The translations under genes were made by a program, and so were the position numbers. Of a stretch of DNA of 64,000 bases, positions 17,214-25,789 are shown in pieces. The notes below the pieces were generated by a model. The model was not told the origin of the DNA, did not search any database, and worked only from the letters and a program-made list of their open reading frames with translations. The stretch spans positions 1,488,392 through 1,552,391 of the forward strand of contig NZ_JH393257.1 in the NCBI RefSeq assembly GCF_000236035.1, given 5' to 3'. Position 1 is the first letter of the stretch; every line of letters begins with the position of its first letter. This stretch comes from Vreelandella boliviensis LC1. Its GTDB lineage: Bacteria > Pseudomonadota > Gammaproteobacteria > Pseudomonadales > Halomonadaceae.

Positions 17214-19613
17214 GTGAAGCCACTTCGTTTATTACCCTGGCTAGGTGTCTGGCTGTTGGCAATGATCGCCTTAATAGCCACGCCAGCAATGGCGCAAAGC
17301 GCGCCAAGTGAGCAAGCCAGCGCCGATGGTGCAGGGTCGTCTGAAAAGGCGGCGCCTACGTCCTACGAGGCGTTGGCCAGTCTGTTGGAAGATGAGCAGT
17401 CGCGGCAAGAGTTGATTGAGATGCTGCGCAATCAAGCTTCATCACTGCCTGGTAGCGTAGCTAGCGAACTTTCGCCAGAGGCTGCCGCTCAGGGCGGTGA
17501 GATAGCGCCTGAAGATGTCTCGCTGCCGCGCCAGTTAGCTGAACTCACCAGTCGTGTCGTTAGCGATGTGGGTGGCCAGTTTGAGCAAGTGGTGAGTATT
17601 GTAGGCGGGTTGTTCGCGGGTCAAGAGACAGACAGTGTCTTTGATATGGCTGCGTTCACCAGTGCGGCAATCAATCTGGGTATCGTGATTGTCGCCACGT
17701 TTGCGTTGTTTATGATTGTCCGGCGATTAGCTAAGCCGCTGTTTACCAAAATCAGTGGTTGGTCGCTAAATGGTAATAATTTAACCCCTGTTCTGCGCTT
17801 GATTGTCTGTGTGGCGATTGCGGTGGTCATCGATGTATTGCTTGTCGGCTTGGCCTATGTGGGCGGTAATTTGGTGGCGACGTTTGCTGTCGGGGAAGCC
17901 GGGGAGCTCACGACCCGTGCCTCACTGTTTTTAAATGCATTCTTAATTATTGAGTTGCTCAAAGCCGGTGTGCGGATGCTGTTCTCGTCGCGCTACGAAG
18001 GGCTGCGGCTACTGCCAATTTCAGCCCAGGAGGCGTCCTATTGGAACCGCTGGTTAGCCCGTTTGATCGGCATGGTCGGTTACGGCCTGATGGTCGTAGT
18101 GCCGCTGGTTAACTACTACGTGGCGGCCTCGTTGGGTCAGGCAGTTGGCACGCTGATTATGCTGTTGGCGTTTATCTACGCAGTGGTCGTGGTGCTGAGA
18201 AACCGTACCCGCCTGCGCGATAACCTGAACGAGATGGCGGTAAAATCAACCTTAACCGCCAGCCGCGTCTCGCTGCAGCTCTTTGCTCGCACCTGGCACC
18301 TGTTCGCGCTGCTGTATTTCTTGATCGTATTTGTACTGACGCTAACGCGCCCCGGGGATGCGCTGCCGTTTGTAATGTTCGCCACCCTGAAGACGTTGGC
18401 TACAATTGTTGTTGGTCTATTGGTGTCGTCTTTTCTTACCCAGACCATTGGCCGCCGTATTACGCTGTCGGACGATCTGCGGCGCAAACTGCCTCTGCTT
18501 GAAAAACGCTTGAACAGCTACGTGCCAAATGCGCTACGCGTCCTGCGCACGATCATTCTGATCGTGGTTGTTATGGTGGTGCTGAATGCTTGGGGCGCCT
18601 TTGATCTAGCCGCTTGGTACGCCTCAGAGCGTGGTGCCAACTTGATCGGCAACCTGACGGGTGTCGCGGTGATTTTGATTGTGGCACTAGCCGTTTGGCT
18701 GGGCCTGGCGAGCCTTATTGAGCACAAGCTCAACCCGGAAACTGGCTACGGCGAGCCGTCGGCACGGGCGAAAACTCTGCTCAGTTTATTCCGCAATGCG
18801 CTGGCAATCGCCATGGTGACCATCACAGGTATGATCGTTTTATCCGAAATCGGCATCAACATTGGCCCGCTGATCGCCGGTGCCGGTGTGCTCGGTTTGG
18901 CGATTGGTTTCGGTGCCCAGAAGTTGGTACAGGATGTCATCACCGGGATCTTTATTCAGGTGGAAAACGCCATGAATACCGGCGACGTGGTCACGGTGGG
19001 TGGGATTACCGGCACCGCCGAGAAGTTGAGCATTCGCTCGGTGGGGATCCGCGATCTCTCCGGCACTTTCCATCTGATTCCGTTCTCCAGTGTGGACACC
19101 GTGTCTAACTACATGCGCGAGTACGGCAACCATGTAGGCGAGTATGGCATTGGTTACAATGAGAGCATCGATGAAGCCATTGAGCAGCTCCAACTCGCTT
19201 TTGAAGATCTTAAAGCCAGTGAAGAGCATGGCCACAAGCTGTTAGCCGATTTGACCGTAGCCGGTGTTGTGGCGCTGGCGGACAGCTCTGTGAATATCCG
19301 TGTGGTGATCAAAACCACGCCGGGCGACCAGTGGGCCGTTGGACGTGCCTACAACCGTCTGGTTAAGTTGCGCTTTGATGAGGCGGGTATCGAAATACCT
19401 TTCCCGCACACCACGCTCTACTTTGGCGATAACAAAAACGGCAACCCGCCGCCTGCCCATGTGCGGGTGCTGGAGTCGACCGCTAAAGAGAAGAAAGTGG
19501 AGGCGTCTGCGGAGGTGGCACCGGCTGCTAAGAGCGACATCCAGAAAGGGGTGCAGCAAACCAGCGAGGCTGATCACCTGAAGCCCGACCATGATGATGT
19601 CGATGAAACCTAG
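17214..19613 (+). CDS. Large MscS-family mechanosensitive channel (YbiO-like)
   Basis: 799 aa. A GTG start at 17214 has a near-perfect AAGGAGGT. A signal peptide (residues 1-28, cleaving after AMAQS) is followed by a periplasmic region of about 120 residues and roughly ten membrane segments. The MscS core is near residues 540-700: the pore helix LIAGAGVLGLAIGFGAQKLV, then DVITGIFIQVENAMNTGD and the beta domain. Length and order match the moderate-conductance channel YbiO. It releases solutes on hypo-osmotic shock, which suits an organism that accumulates compatible solutes. The charged C-terminal tail is not conserved. Confidence 0.9.
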   Translation: MKPLRLLPWLGVWLLAMIALIATPAMAQSAPSEQASADGAGSSEKAAPTSYEALASLLEDEQSRQELIEMLRNQASSLPGSVASELSPEAAAQGGEIAPEDVSLPRQLAELTSRVVSDVGGQFEQVVSIVGGLFAGQETDSVFDMAAFTSAAINLGIVIVATFALFMIVRRLAKPLFTKISGWSLNGNNLTPVLRLIVCVAIAVVIDVLLVGLAYVGGNLVATFAVGEAGELTTRASLFLNAFLIIELLKAGVRMLFSSRYEGLRLLPISAQEASYWNRWLARLIGMVGYGLMVVVPLVNYYVAASLGQAVGTLIMLLAFIYAVVVVLRNRTRLRDNLNEMAVKSTLTASRVSLQLFARTWHLFALLYFLIVFVLTLTRPGDALPFVMFATLKTLATIVVGLLVSSFLTQTIGRRITLSDDLRRKLPLLEKRLNSYVPNALRVLRTIILIVVVMVVLNAWGAFDLAAWYASERGANLIGNLTGVAVILIVALAVWLGLASLIEHKLNPETGYGEPSARAKTLLSLFRNALAIAMVTITGMIVLSEIGINIGPLIAGAGVLGLAIGFGAQKLVQDVITGIFIQVENAMNTGDVVTVGGITGTAEKLSIRSVGIRDLSGTFHLIPFSSVDTVSNYMREYGNHVGEYGIGYNESIDEAIEQLQLAFEDLKASEEHGHKLLADLTVAGVVALADSSVNIRVVIKTTPGDQWAVGRAYNRLVKLRFDEAGIEIPFPHTTLYFGDNKNGNPPPAHVRVLESTAKEKKVEASAEVAPAAKSDIQKGVQQTSEADHLKPDHDDVDET

Positions 19614-19635
19614 ACGGTGCTCATCTTAACCTTCC

Positions 19636-19669
19636 GCGGGGTCGCCTTAGGGCGGCCCCGCTGCGTTTT
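19636..19669 (+). terminator. Terminator after the MscS-family gene
   Basis: GCGGGGTCGCC (19636-19646) pairs with GGCGGCCCCGC (19651-19661) through a TTAG loop, with one G-U pair, followed by TGCGTTTT. Confidence 0.8.
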
Positions 19670-19710
19670 AAGCAGAATAGTTTTAAGCAGAGGCAGTTTT
19701 ATAAAGAATA
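19665..19710. repeat. Tandem 15-bp repeats at the folM 3' end
   Basis: GTTTTAAGCAGAATA (19665-19679), GTTTTAAGCAGAGGCA (19680-19695) and GTTTTATAAAGAATA (19696-19710) follow each other. The first provides the T-run of the preceding terminator and the third runs into the last codons of folM (minus strand). Confidence 0.7.
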
Positions 19711-20445
19711 GTTTTCCGAGTGGCGCCCTTCTAAGTTGATTGACTCCCCGCCATCCACAAACAGAATTTGTCCTGCCACAAAAGAGTTGTTCAATAAGTA
19801 GTGCAAAGATTGTACAAGATGATCAGGGGCACCCTGACGTTTCAGTGGAATACCTTCAATACGCCACTCAATATAGTCGCTAGTACGCTGGGAAGCAGGC
19901 AGCACCACGCCAGGGGCGATGCCGTTAATGCGAATGCGCGGGGCGAACTCAAGTGCCGCCATACGGGTCATCTCCGCGAGGCTCTTTTTCGACAACAAAT
20001 AGGCTGCGTAGGGATACTGGTGATAGGCCACTTTGTTATCAATGATATTGATCACCTGGCCCTCTTGAACCGCTTCGGCAAAGTGGCGCGTGAGTAACAG
20101 TGGGGTAAACATATTGACCCGGAACTGGGTTTCCAGCATCGCCAGTTCGGTCTCGGCAATCGGCGCTGGCTCATAGGCAGAGGCACTGTTCAGCAGTAGA
20201 TTAAGTCCTGGGAAGCGCTGCTTTGCGGCCTGAATTAAATCGCCTGGCTCATCGCTTAAAAAATCGCAGGGAAGAATCTCGCACTCACGCCCCTTAGCAC
20301 GGATACCGCTGGCGACTTCTTCGGCCTCTTCGCGGGAGCGATTAACATGAATCGCAATGTTGTAACCCGCATCGGCCAGGGCTTCGGAAAAGTAGCGTCC
20401 CAAACGGGTGGCACCACCGGTTACCAGAGCAGCTTGTTGGTGCAT
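19699..20445 (-). CDS. folM: Dihydromonapterin/pteridine reductase (short-chain dehydrogenase)
   Basis: 248 aa from the ATG at 20445 (MHQQAALVTGG); a longer frame adds 28 atypical residues. NADPH-dependent reductase of dihydromonapterin or dihydrofolate. The nucleotide loop reads TGGATRLG, the TGxxxRxG variant that separates pteridine reductases from ordinary SDRs, and HVNRS carries the NADPH-selecting Arg. The catalytic pair is in YAAYLLSKKSL (YxxxK). It is divergent from a FolK-like gene, which supports a pterin role. Confidence 0.87.
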   Translation of the reverse strand: MHQQAALVTGGATRLGRYFSEALADAGYNIAIHVNRSREEAEEVASGIRAKGRECEILPCDFLSDEPGDLIQAAKQRFPGLNLLLNSASAYEPAPIAETELAMLETQFRVNMFTPLLLTRHFAEAVQEGQVINIIDNKVAYHQYPYAAYLLSKKSLAEMTRMAALEFAPRIRINGIAPGVVLPASQRTSDYIEWRIEGIPLKRQGAPDHLVQSLHYLLNNSFVAGQILFVDGGESINLEGRHSENYSL

Positions 20446-20612
20446 ACAGCGTTCCCTATTGTTTAGTTGGTATAGGAAGACTTTCTGCGTGAGTGTAACG
20501 TTTGTCAATAACTTATACAGGACTTGCACGTGGCGCTGGCTTAGAGGTATTGATAGTGGTGTCCTACTCCTAAGAAAATTCTTAAAGACGTCATTTTAAA
20601 TAGGATGTCGCT

Positions 20613-21056
20613 ATGCCACCTCTGTATTCACCTTCCGAGCAAGCCGCCGTGCTCCATGAGTGTTTCATCTCTTTGGGATCCAATATCGACCCTGAACACT
20701 ATTTCGCTCAAGCACTTGAGATTATCAGCAGAGAGTGCGTGCTATTGGCACGTTCAAACGCGATTCGTACAGCGCCGGTGGGTTACCAGCAGCAGCCCGA
20801 CTTCTTAAACGCCGCGCTGTTGGTGAGTACCCCGCTTGAACATGAGGCGTTTCGCGCTTATCTCAAAGGCGTCGAGGATCGTTTGGGCCGTGTTCGTGGG
20901 GAGATTAAATCGGGGCCACGTACCATGGATCTAGACATTGTGGCGTGGGATGGGGAGATCGTCGATGACGGCTACTTCCAGCATAACTATGTTAAAAAGC
21001 CCGTCGATGAAGTGCTGGCGGGCAGTGGCCGCTCCCTCGAACCTCAAAAGGGCTAA
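20613..21056 (+). CDS. folK: 6-Hydroxymethyl-7,8-dihydropterin pyrophosphokinase
   Basis: 147 aa. Transfers pyrophosphate from ATP to 6-hydroxymethyl-dihydropterin in folate synthesis. The fold starts with CFISLGSNIDPEHYFAQAL; the signature GPRTMDLDIV supplies the Mg-binding Asp residues. It is shorter than a typical main FolK (about 160-170 aa) and pairs with folM, so it may be the second, monapterin-linked FolK known from pseudomonads. Its stop codon overlaps the -35 element of the next gene's sigma-28 promoter. Confidence 0.87.
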   Translation: MPPLYSPSEQAAVLHECFISLGSNIDPEHYFAQALEIISRECVLLARSNAIRTAPVGYQQQPDFLNAALLVSTPLEHEAFRAYLKGVEDRLGRVRGEIKSGPRTMDLDIVAWDGEIVDDGYFQHNYVKKPVDEVLAGSGRSLEPQKG

Positions 21057-21080
21057 TGATTTTTGCGTTAAGGCCGATAG
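21054..21080 (+). promoter_or_regulatory. Sigma-28 (FliA) promoter of the flagellin gene
   Basis: TAATGATT at 21054-21061, exactly 11 bp, then GCCGATAG at 21073-21080. Against the enterobacterial consensus TAAAGTTT-N11-GCCGATAA this is 6/8 and 7/8. The start site should be near 21087, leaving a leader of about 47 nt. Confidence 0.8.
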
Positions 21081-21133
21081 TTACGTTATAGCCACCATAA
21101 TGTGGGTGGGCTAACCTTCCCCGGAGGCGCGCG

Positions 21134-21955
21134 GTGCTCAGCCTAAACACCAATGTGATGTCGCTTACCGTGCAGAATAATCTGCGCGGCAGTCAGCAGG
21201 CTATGCAGACTGCAATGCAGCGCCTCTCTTTTGGGCTACGCATCAATAGTGCCAAGGATGACCCCGCTGGTCAGGCGATTGCCAATCGCATGACGGCGCA
21301 AATCAAAGGCATGACCCAGGCGATCCGCAACACCAATGATGGCATCTCTATGGTGCAGACGGCGGAAGGTTCGCTCAATCAGATTAACGACAACCTGCAG
21401 CGCATCCGTGAGCTGAGTGTACAAGCAGCTAACGGCACTAACTCTTCTAATGACCTTGTCTCTATCCAGGCCGAGATTGATCAACGCTTAGAAGAAATTG
21501 ACCGCGTTTCAGCGCAGAGTAAGTTCAATGGCATTGGGCTGCTTAACGACACTAGGTCACTGAACATTCAGGTTGGCCCCAACGCTGGTGATAGCATTGC
21601 CGTTCGTTTTGAAGCAATGAACTTACAAGGGTTAGGTCTGGATGGCTTAAGCGTGCTAGACGATGCTAGCGGGACGGATAAACCGATTGATAGGGTGGAT
21701 GAGGCGATTAAGCAGTTAGATCGCCAGCGCAGCTATATGGGCGCCGTGCAGAATCGCTTCGAGAGCGTAATTGACGGCCTCAATAACAGCATTGTTAACA
21801 CCTCGGATGCCCGGTCGCGCATTCAAGACGCCGATTACGCTAAGGAAGTTTCCAACCTTATTCGCGCGCAGATCCTGCAGCAGGCAGGTATCGCTATGCT
21901 GGCCCAGGCCAACCAACAGCCGCAGATGATTCTGCGTCTGTTGGAAAGTCTCTAG
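21134..21955 (+). CDS. Flagellin
   Basis: 273 aa, a minimal-size flagellin. The N-terminal D0/D1 domain (NVMSLTVQNNLRGSQQAM; RLSFGLRINSAKDDPAGQAIANRM) and the C-terminal D1/D0 domain (YAKEVSNLIRAQILQQAG; AMLAQANQQPQ) are intact, while the variable D2/D3 insert is almost absent. The start is GTG at 21134 with GGAGG upstream. It would polymerise into the flagellar filament. It stands alone: no flaG, fliD or fliS follows. The ending MILRLLESL departs from the usual NVLSLL(R) ending. Confidence 0.92.
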   Translation: MLSLNTNVMSLTVQNNLRGSQQAMQTAMQRLSFGLRINSAKDDPAGQAIANRMTAQIKGMTQAIRNTNDGISMVQTAEGSLNQINDNLQRIRELSVQAANGTNSSNDLVSIQAEIDQRLEEIDRVSAQSKFNGIGLLNDTRSLNIQVGPNAGDSIAVRFEAMNLQGLGLDGLSVLDDASGTDKPIDRVDEAIKQLDRQRSYMGAVQNRFESVIDGLNNSIVNTSDARSRIQDADYAKEVSNLIRAQILQQAGIAMLAQANQQPQMILRLLESL

Positions 21956-21960
21956 GTCGC

Positions 21961-23529
21961 CTAGTCAATAATGCCCTGTTCACGTGCCATGGCGTAAGCT
22001 GCCTTAGGGCCATCCCACAGAGAGGGCAATAGAATGAACGACACCGGGATGGCTGTTATCACAATAAATTGTTGAAGGGCTGAGATTTGCCCTGCGCCCA
22101 TATATAAAAGTACGGCCGCCATAATCGCCATGGCGATTCCCCAGAAGGCGCGTATATAAGGGCTGGGGTCGTCGTGGCCCGCTCCCACTACCGCAATGGC
22201 GTAGCTCATTGAGTCGCCGGTGGTGGCGACGAATATCGTCGTCAACACTAAAATGGCCAGTGTCATCCAAGCACCGCCCGGTAGGGCCTGGGCAACCGTC
22301 AACGTCGCGACATCAAACTGGAAGTTATTAAGCGCTTCGCTTAGCTCAATTGCGCCCGTCATTTGGTAGTAAATACCTGAGCCACCGAGCAGAGTAAACC
22401 ACACGGTGGTGGCAATGGGTGCGAGAACTGCCACGGCGACGATCATCTCGCGGATGCTGCGGCCGCGGGAAATACGCGCCACAAAAATCGCTACCAGCGG
22501 GCCAAAACCGATAAACCAGGCAAAGAAAAACACCGTCCACCACTGCATCCACCAGGCGGGAGCGGTTTCCGCTGTCATGGTGGCCATGGGGAAGAACTCC
22601 CTCATATAGACCCCCATGCTGGAAAGGTAGCTATTGAATAAAAATAGGCTAGGGCCAAACAGCATAATGACGCCACCCACTGCCAGGGCCAGAAACACAT
22701 TGAAACGGCTAAGCAATTGCATCCCTTTGTGAACACCACTCATGGCAGAAAGCACATACATGCTGGCTAACACCGCTAATATAACCAATTGACTGGTGTA
22801 GCTGTTGGGAAGACCGAACACCTCATGCAGACCAAAACTGACCTGGGTCGCTAAAAAACCGATGGGGCCAACCGTACCGGCGACAACCGCTATAACGCAG
22901 CACGCATCAATGATGCCACCCAAGGGCCCACGCATTAGTCGCTCTCCTAATAAAGGGTAGAGCAGGGTACGCGGCTGTAACGGCTGGCCTTTCACATAGT
23001 GGGCATGGGCCAGCACGATAGCCGTTAATGATCCTAATACCGCCCAGCCGATAAATCCCCAATGCATAAACGACTGCGCCAAGGCGTTGGAAACGGCTTC
23101 CGCCGAGCCTGCTTCGCTACTAAAAGCGGGCGGCGTGACGATGAAATGGTAGACCGGCTCCCCGGCGGCAAAAAATACCCCGCCGCCCGCAAGTAACGTA
23201 CACAAAATAATCGAAAGCCACTTAAACGTGCTCATTTCTGGTGCATCTAAATTGCCGATTTTGGCTTTTGCTGCGGGTGTGACCGCCAATCCCATCGCAA
23301 TAAAGAACGTGAGTAGCAGCAGCAATTGGAAGTAACTACCCAAGGCTAATGCCGTCCAAGCGAAGCCTTTGCTGATGGACTCAGCGACGAGTGTCACGTC
23401 GTAAAGCGATAGCGACAAAAAAGCGATGATAAAGCCGATGCTCAAGATTAAAACGACAGGATCGCCGAGCGAAAGCCGCCCAGAACCGTTAACGTCAGGG
23501 GCTTCGCCGTCAGGGGCGGGGTGATTCAT
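21961..23529 (-). CDS. BCCT family transporter (betaine/choline/ectoine carrier)
   Basis: 522 aa from the ATG at 23529, with AAGG upstream; an in-frame ATG 48 bp further upstream has no ribosome site. Twelve membrane segments. The BCCT signature lies in WWMQWWTVFFFAWFIGFGP and continues to ARISRGRSIREM. Sodium- or proton-coupled uptake of a trimethylammonium or similar compatible solute across the inner membrane is expected. The short C-terminal tail (ending AMAREQGIID) lacks a long regulatory domain. Substrate unknown. It converges with the flagellin gene with only 5 bp between stops. Confidence 0.9.
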   Translation of the reverse strand: MNHPAPDGEAPDVNGSGRLSLGDPVVLILSIGFIIAFLSLSLYDVTLVAESISKGFAWTALALGSYFQLLLLLTFFIAMGLAVTPAAKAKIGNLDAPEMSTFKWLSIILCTLLAGGGVFFAAGEPVYHFIVTPPAFSSEAGSAEAVSNALAQSFMHWGFIGWAVLGSLTAIVLAHAHYVKGQPLQPRTLLYPLLGERLMRGPLGGIIDACCVIAVVAGTVGPIGFLATQVSFGLHEVFGLPNSYTSQLVILAVLASMYVLSAMSGVHKGMQLLSRFNVFLALAVGGVIMLFGPSLFLFNSYLSSMGVYMREFFPMATMTAETAPAWWMQWWTVFFFAWFIGFGPLVAIFVARISRGRSIREMIVAVAVLAPIATTVWFTLLGGSGIYYQMTGAIELSEALNNFQFDVATLTVAQALPGGAWMTLAILVLTTIFVATTGDSMSYAIAVVGAGHDDPSPYIRAFWGIAMAIMAAVLLYMGAGQISALQQFIVITAIPVSFILLPSLWDGPKAAYAMAREQGIID

Positions 23530-23640
23530 GGTGAATACCTTGTAGGGGGCAGGGCTGGCAAAACAGCAGCCTATCAACGCCTTTTGTTAAGCGGCGTAGT
23601 GTTAATTAAGGAGTGCTGATTTACATGCCAAATAACGGAT

Positions 23641-23669
23641 AAAAAAAAGCGCCATTCAATGAATGGCGC
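23641..23669 (-). terminator. Minus-strand intrinsic terminator in the BCCT leader
   Basis: GCGCCATTCA and TGAATGGCGC (23649-23658 and 23660-23669) form a hairpin. On the minus strand it is followed by eight T (A8 at 23641-23648). It sits 112 bp upstream of the BCCT start with no minus-strand gene before it, so it may be an attenuator in the BCCT leader or the end of a small RNA. Confidence 0.6.
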
Positions 23670-23867
23670 AAGGACAGGAAACTGAGCATAGTATACCGTC
23701 AATTTAGACTAACGTCTAACATGATTTATTTTGGTGCGTTATTAGATTGGAAATGCACCATATTGGCGAAATAAGACCAGAGGTGAGCGCTTAAAAAGTT
23801 GTCTAATAACCTGATAAATAAATAAAAAACTAAAAATGGCAACATTGCTGCAGAGCTAAATTATATT
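23670..23867. other. AT-rich divergent regulatory region between BCCT and ABC-importer genes
   Basis: No gene is seen. The inverted repeats TTAGAC-N4-GTCTAA (23704-23719) and TGGTGC-N17-GCACCA (23732-23760) are present. A -24/-12-like element, TGGC then CTGCA with GG and GC 10 bp apart (GG at 23838-23839, GC at 23850-23851), is possible, but its -12 part is poor. Confidence 0.35.
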
Positions 23868-23877
23868 TTGTATACAA
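23868..23877. promoter_or_regulatory. Palindrome TTGTATACAA overlapping the ribosome site of the ABC importer
   Basis: TTGTATACAA is a perfect palindrome of the type recognised by GntR/FadR-family repressors. It overlaps the AAGG ribosome site (23876-23879) of the binding-protein gene, so occupancy would block transcription or initiation. No GntR gene is in the window. Confidence 0.5.
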
Positions 23878-23889
23878 GGTATGCTCACA

Positions 23890-24993
23890 ATGATGACGCC
23901 CGCTTCAATATCCTTTATTTCTACTCCAAAAACCTCTTCTTCTACTCCAATCCCCGGTCACTCTACTGCGCGCCTGCTCACTGGCTGCGTGGCAGCGTTA
24001 CTATTAATACCGGCGATCAGCCATGCCGATGACACCCAAATACGTTTTCAATTGGACTGGCGCTTTGAAGGCCCCTCCGCGCCGTTTTTAATGGCCGCTG
24101 AAAAAGGCTACTTCGCTGAAGAGGGGTTGGATGTACAAATTGATTCGGGCAGCGGCTCGGCAGGGGCGATTAACCGGGTGGCATCCGGGGCCTATGAAAT
24201 GGGCTTTGGCGATCTTAACGCGTTGGTCGAGTTTCTCGCTGAAAATCCCGACGGCCCCGGTATTCAGGGCGTATACATTGTCTATGACGGCACCCCTGCC
24301 GCGGTGTTCGCCCGCAAAGACCGCGGTATCGAAAGCCCGGCTGATTTAGCCGGTAAAACCATCGCCGCTCCCACCTTCGATACCGGTTATCGCGCCTGGG
24401 GCGTGTTTGCCGCCGCCAATGACCTTGAAGCCGACGCAGTGGCGTGGCAAAACGTCGACCCCACACTGCGTGAAACGCTGCTCACTCGTGGTGATGTGGA
24501 CGCGATCACCGGCTTTTACTTTACCAGCCTACTCAATCTTGAAGAGCGCGGTATGAGTGAAGATGAGCTGACGATTATGCCGTTCCCCGACTACGGCGTG
24601 CCGCTGTATGGTAATGCCATCATCGCCAGCGAATCCTTCGCCGAAGACAATCCCGAAGCCGTGAAGGGCTTTCTGCGTGCCTTTAATCGCGCCCTCGGCG
24701 ATACCATTGCCGACCCCGAGGCTGCTATTGAATACGTCAAAAACCGCGATGGTCTGATTGACGTGGAAATGGAAACTCGACGTTTAAAACTCGCTCTTGA
24801 TGGCGTCGTTGACACCCCCGAAGTGCGTGAAAATGGCGTAGGTGGCGTGGATGACGAGCGCCTGGCTCAGGCGATTCAACTGGTCGCCGATGCTTACGAC
24901 CTCACGTCAATTCCCACACCCGATCAAGTGTTTAATTCAAGCTACTTACCTACTCAGGAAGAGCGCATGCTGTTTTCGGCCGAGGGTGAATAA
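23890..24993 (+). CDS. ABC transporter substrate-binding protein (NMT1/SsuA-like)
   Basis: 367 aa from the ATG at 23890, which has AAGG 10 bp upstream; the ATG at 23881 is too close to it. A long signal region ends around AISHA-DDTQ. The mature domain opens with IRFQLDWRFEGPSAPFL and AEKGYFAEEGLDVQIDSGSG, as in the NMT1/THI5 and SsuA/TauA families that bind pyrimidines, nitrate, taurine or alkanesulfonates. The ATPase gene follows after 2 bp. The substrate cannot be decided from sequence; a nitrogen-containing heterocycle or amine is a reasonable guess. Confidence 0.82.
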   Translation: MMTPASISFISTPKTSSSTPIPGHSTARLLTGCVAALLLIPAISHADDTQIRFQLDWRFEGPSAPFLMAAEKGYFAEEGLDVQIDSGSGSAGAINRVASGAYEMGFGDLNALVEFLAENPDGPGIQGVYIVYDGTPAAVFARKDRGIESPADLAGKTIAAPTFDTGYRAWGVFAAANDLEADAVAWQNVDPTLRETLLTRGDVDAITGFYFTSLLNLEERGMSEDELTIMPFPDYGVPLYGNAIIASESFAEDNPEAVKGFLRAFNRALGDTIADPEAAIEYVKNRDGLIDVEMETRRLKLALDGVVDTPEVRENGVGGVDDERLAQAIQLVADAYDLTSIPTPDQVFNSSYLPTQEERMLFSAEGE

Positions 24994-24995
24994 GC

Positions 24996-25778
24996 ATGTC
25001 GGCAGCGTTCGTCACCTTTGATGACGTGAGCCTGGCCTACGATGCATCAGGCAACGCCATTGAAGATATCAACCTAAGCATCCATGAAGGCGAGTTTGTC
25101 GCCTTCGTTGGGCCTTCTGGGTGCGGTAAGTCGACCTTTATGAAACTTTGCACCGGTTTGCATGCGCCGACGACGGGAGCGATTAAGGTCGATAATGAGC
25201 CAGTCACCGGGCCGCTGAAGATCTCTGGCATGGCGTTTCAAAACGCTAACCTGCTGCCCTGGCGCACCACCTTGGATAACGTCTTGCTGCCGCTGGAAAT
25301 CGTCAAACCTTACCGCCATCAGTTTCGCAAACGGCGTGAAGAGTTTATCGGCTGGGCGCGCAAGCTACTCAAGACGGTAGGACTTGAAGGTTACGAAGAT
25401 CAGTACCCCTGGCAGCTTTCTGGCGGTATGCAGCAGCGGGCGTCGATCTGCCGGGCGCTGATTCATCAGCCGCGCCTGCTGATGTTGGATGAACCCTTTG
25501 GCGCGCTGGATGCGTTTACCCGCGAAGAGCTGTGGTGCGTGCTGCGTGACCTGTGGGAGGCGCAGCGCTTTACGGTAGTACTGGTGACCCACGACCTGCG
25601 TGAAGCGGCGTTTCTCGCCGACACCGTCTACATCATGAGTCGCCGCCCTGGCCGAGTGATCGAGCGCCGTCAAATCGAGCTGCCGCGCCCCCGCGCATTG
25701 GAAACCACTTACCAAAAACCCTTTATTGATCTGGTGCAGGAACTGCGCGCCCAGATTGGCGAAGTACGCAGCACTTAA
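24996..25778 (+). CDS. ABC transporter ATP-binding protein (SsuB/TauB-like)
   Basis: 260 aa. Walker A GPSGCGKST (residues about 39-47), the Q-loop FQNANLLPWRTTLDNV, the signature LSGGMQQR, Walker B LLMLDEPFGALD and the H-loop VTHD are all in place. It energises the importer formed with the flanking binding protein and permease. The RRPGRVIERRQIELPRPR segment near the C-terminus is typical of the nitrate/sulfonate/taurine subfamily. Confidence 0.93.
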   Translation: MSAAFVTFDDVSLAYDASGNAIEDINLSIHEGEFVAFVGPSGCGKSTFMKLCTGLHAPTTGAIKVDNEPVTGPLKISGMAFQNANLLPWRTTLDNVLLPLEIVKPYRHQFRKRREEFIGWARKLLKTVGLEGYEDQYPWQLSGGMQQRASICRALIHQPRLLMLDEPFGALDAFTREELWCVLRDLWEAQRFTVVLVTHDLREAAFLADTVYIMSRRPGRVIERRQIELPRPRALETTYQKPFIDLVQELRAQIGEVRST

Positions 25779-25789
25779 CAGGCACGCTT

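Noticed and set aside
23732..23760. NtrC site upstream of the ABC importer
   Set aside because: The half-sites TGGTGC and GCACCA are in the reverse order and too far apart for an NtrC dimer; kept only as an inverted repeat.
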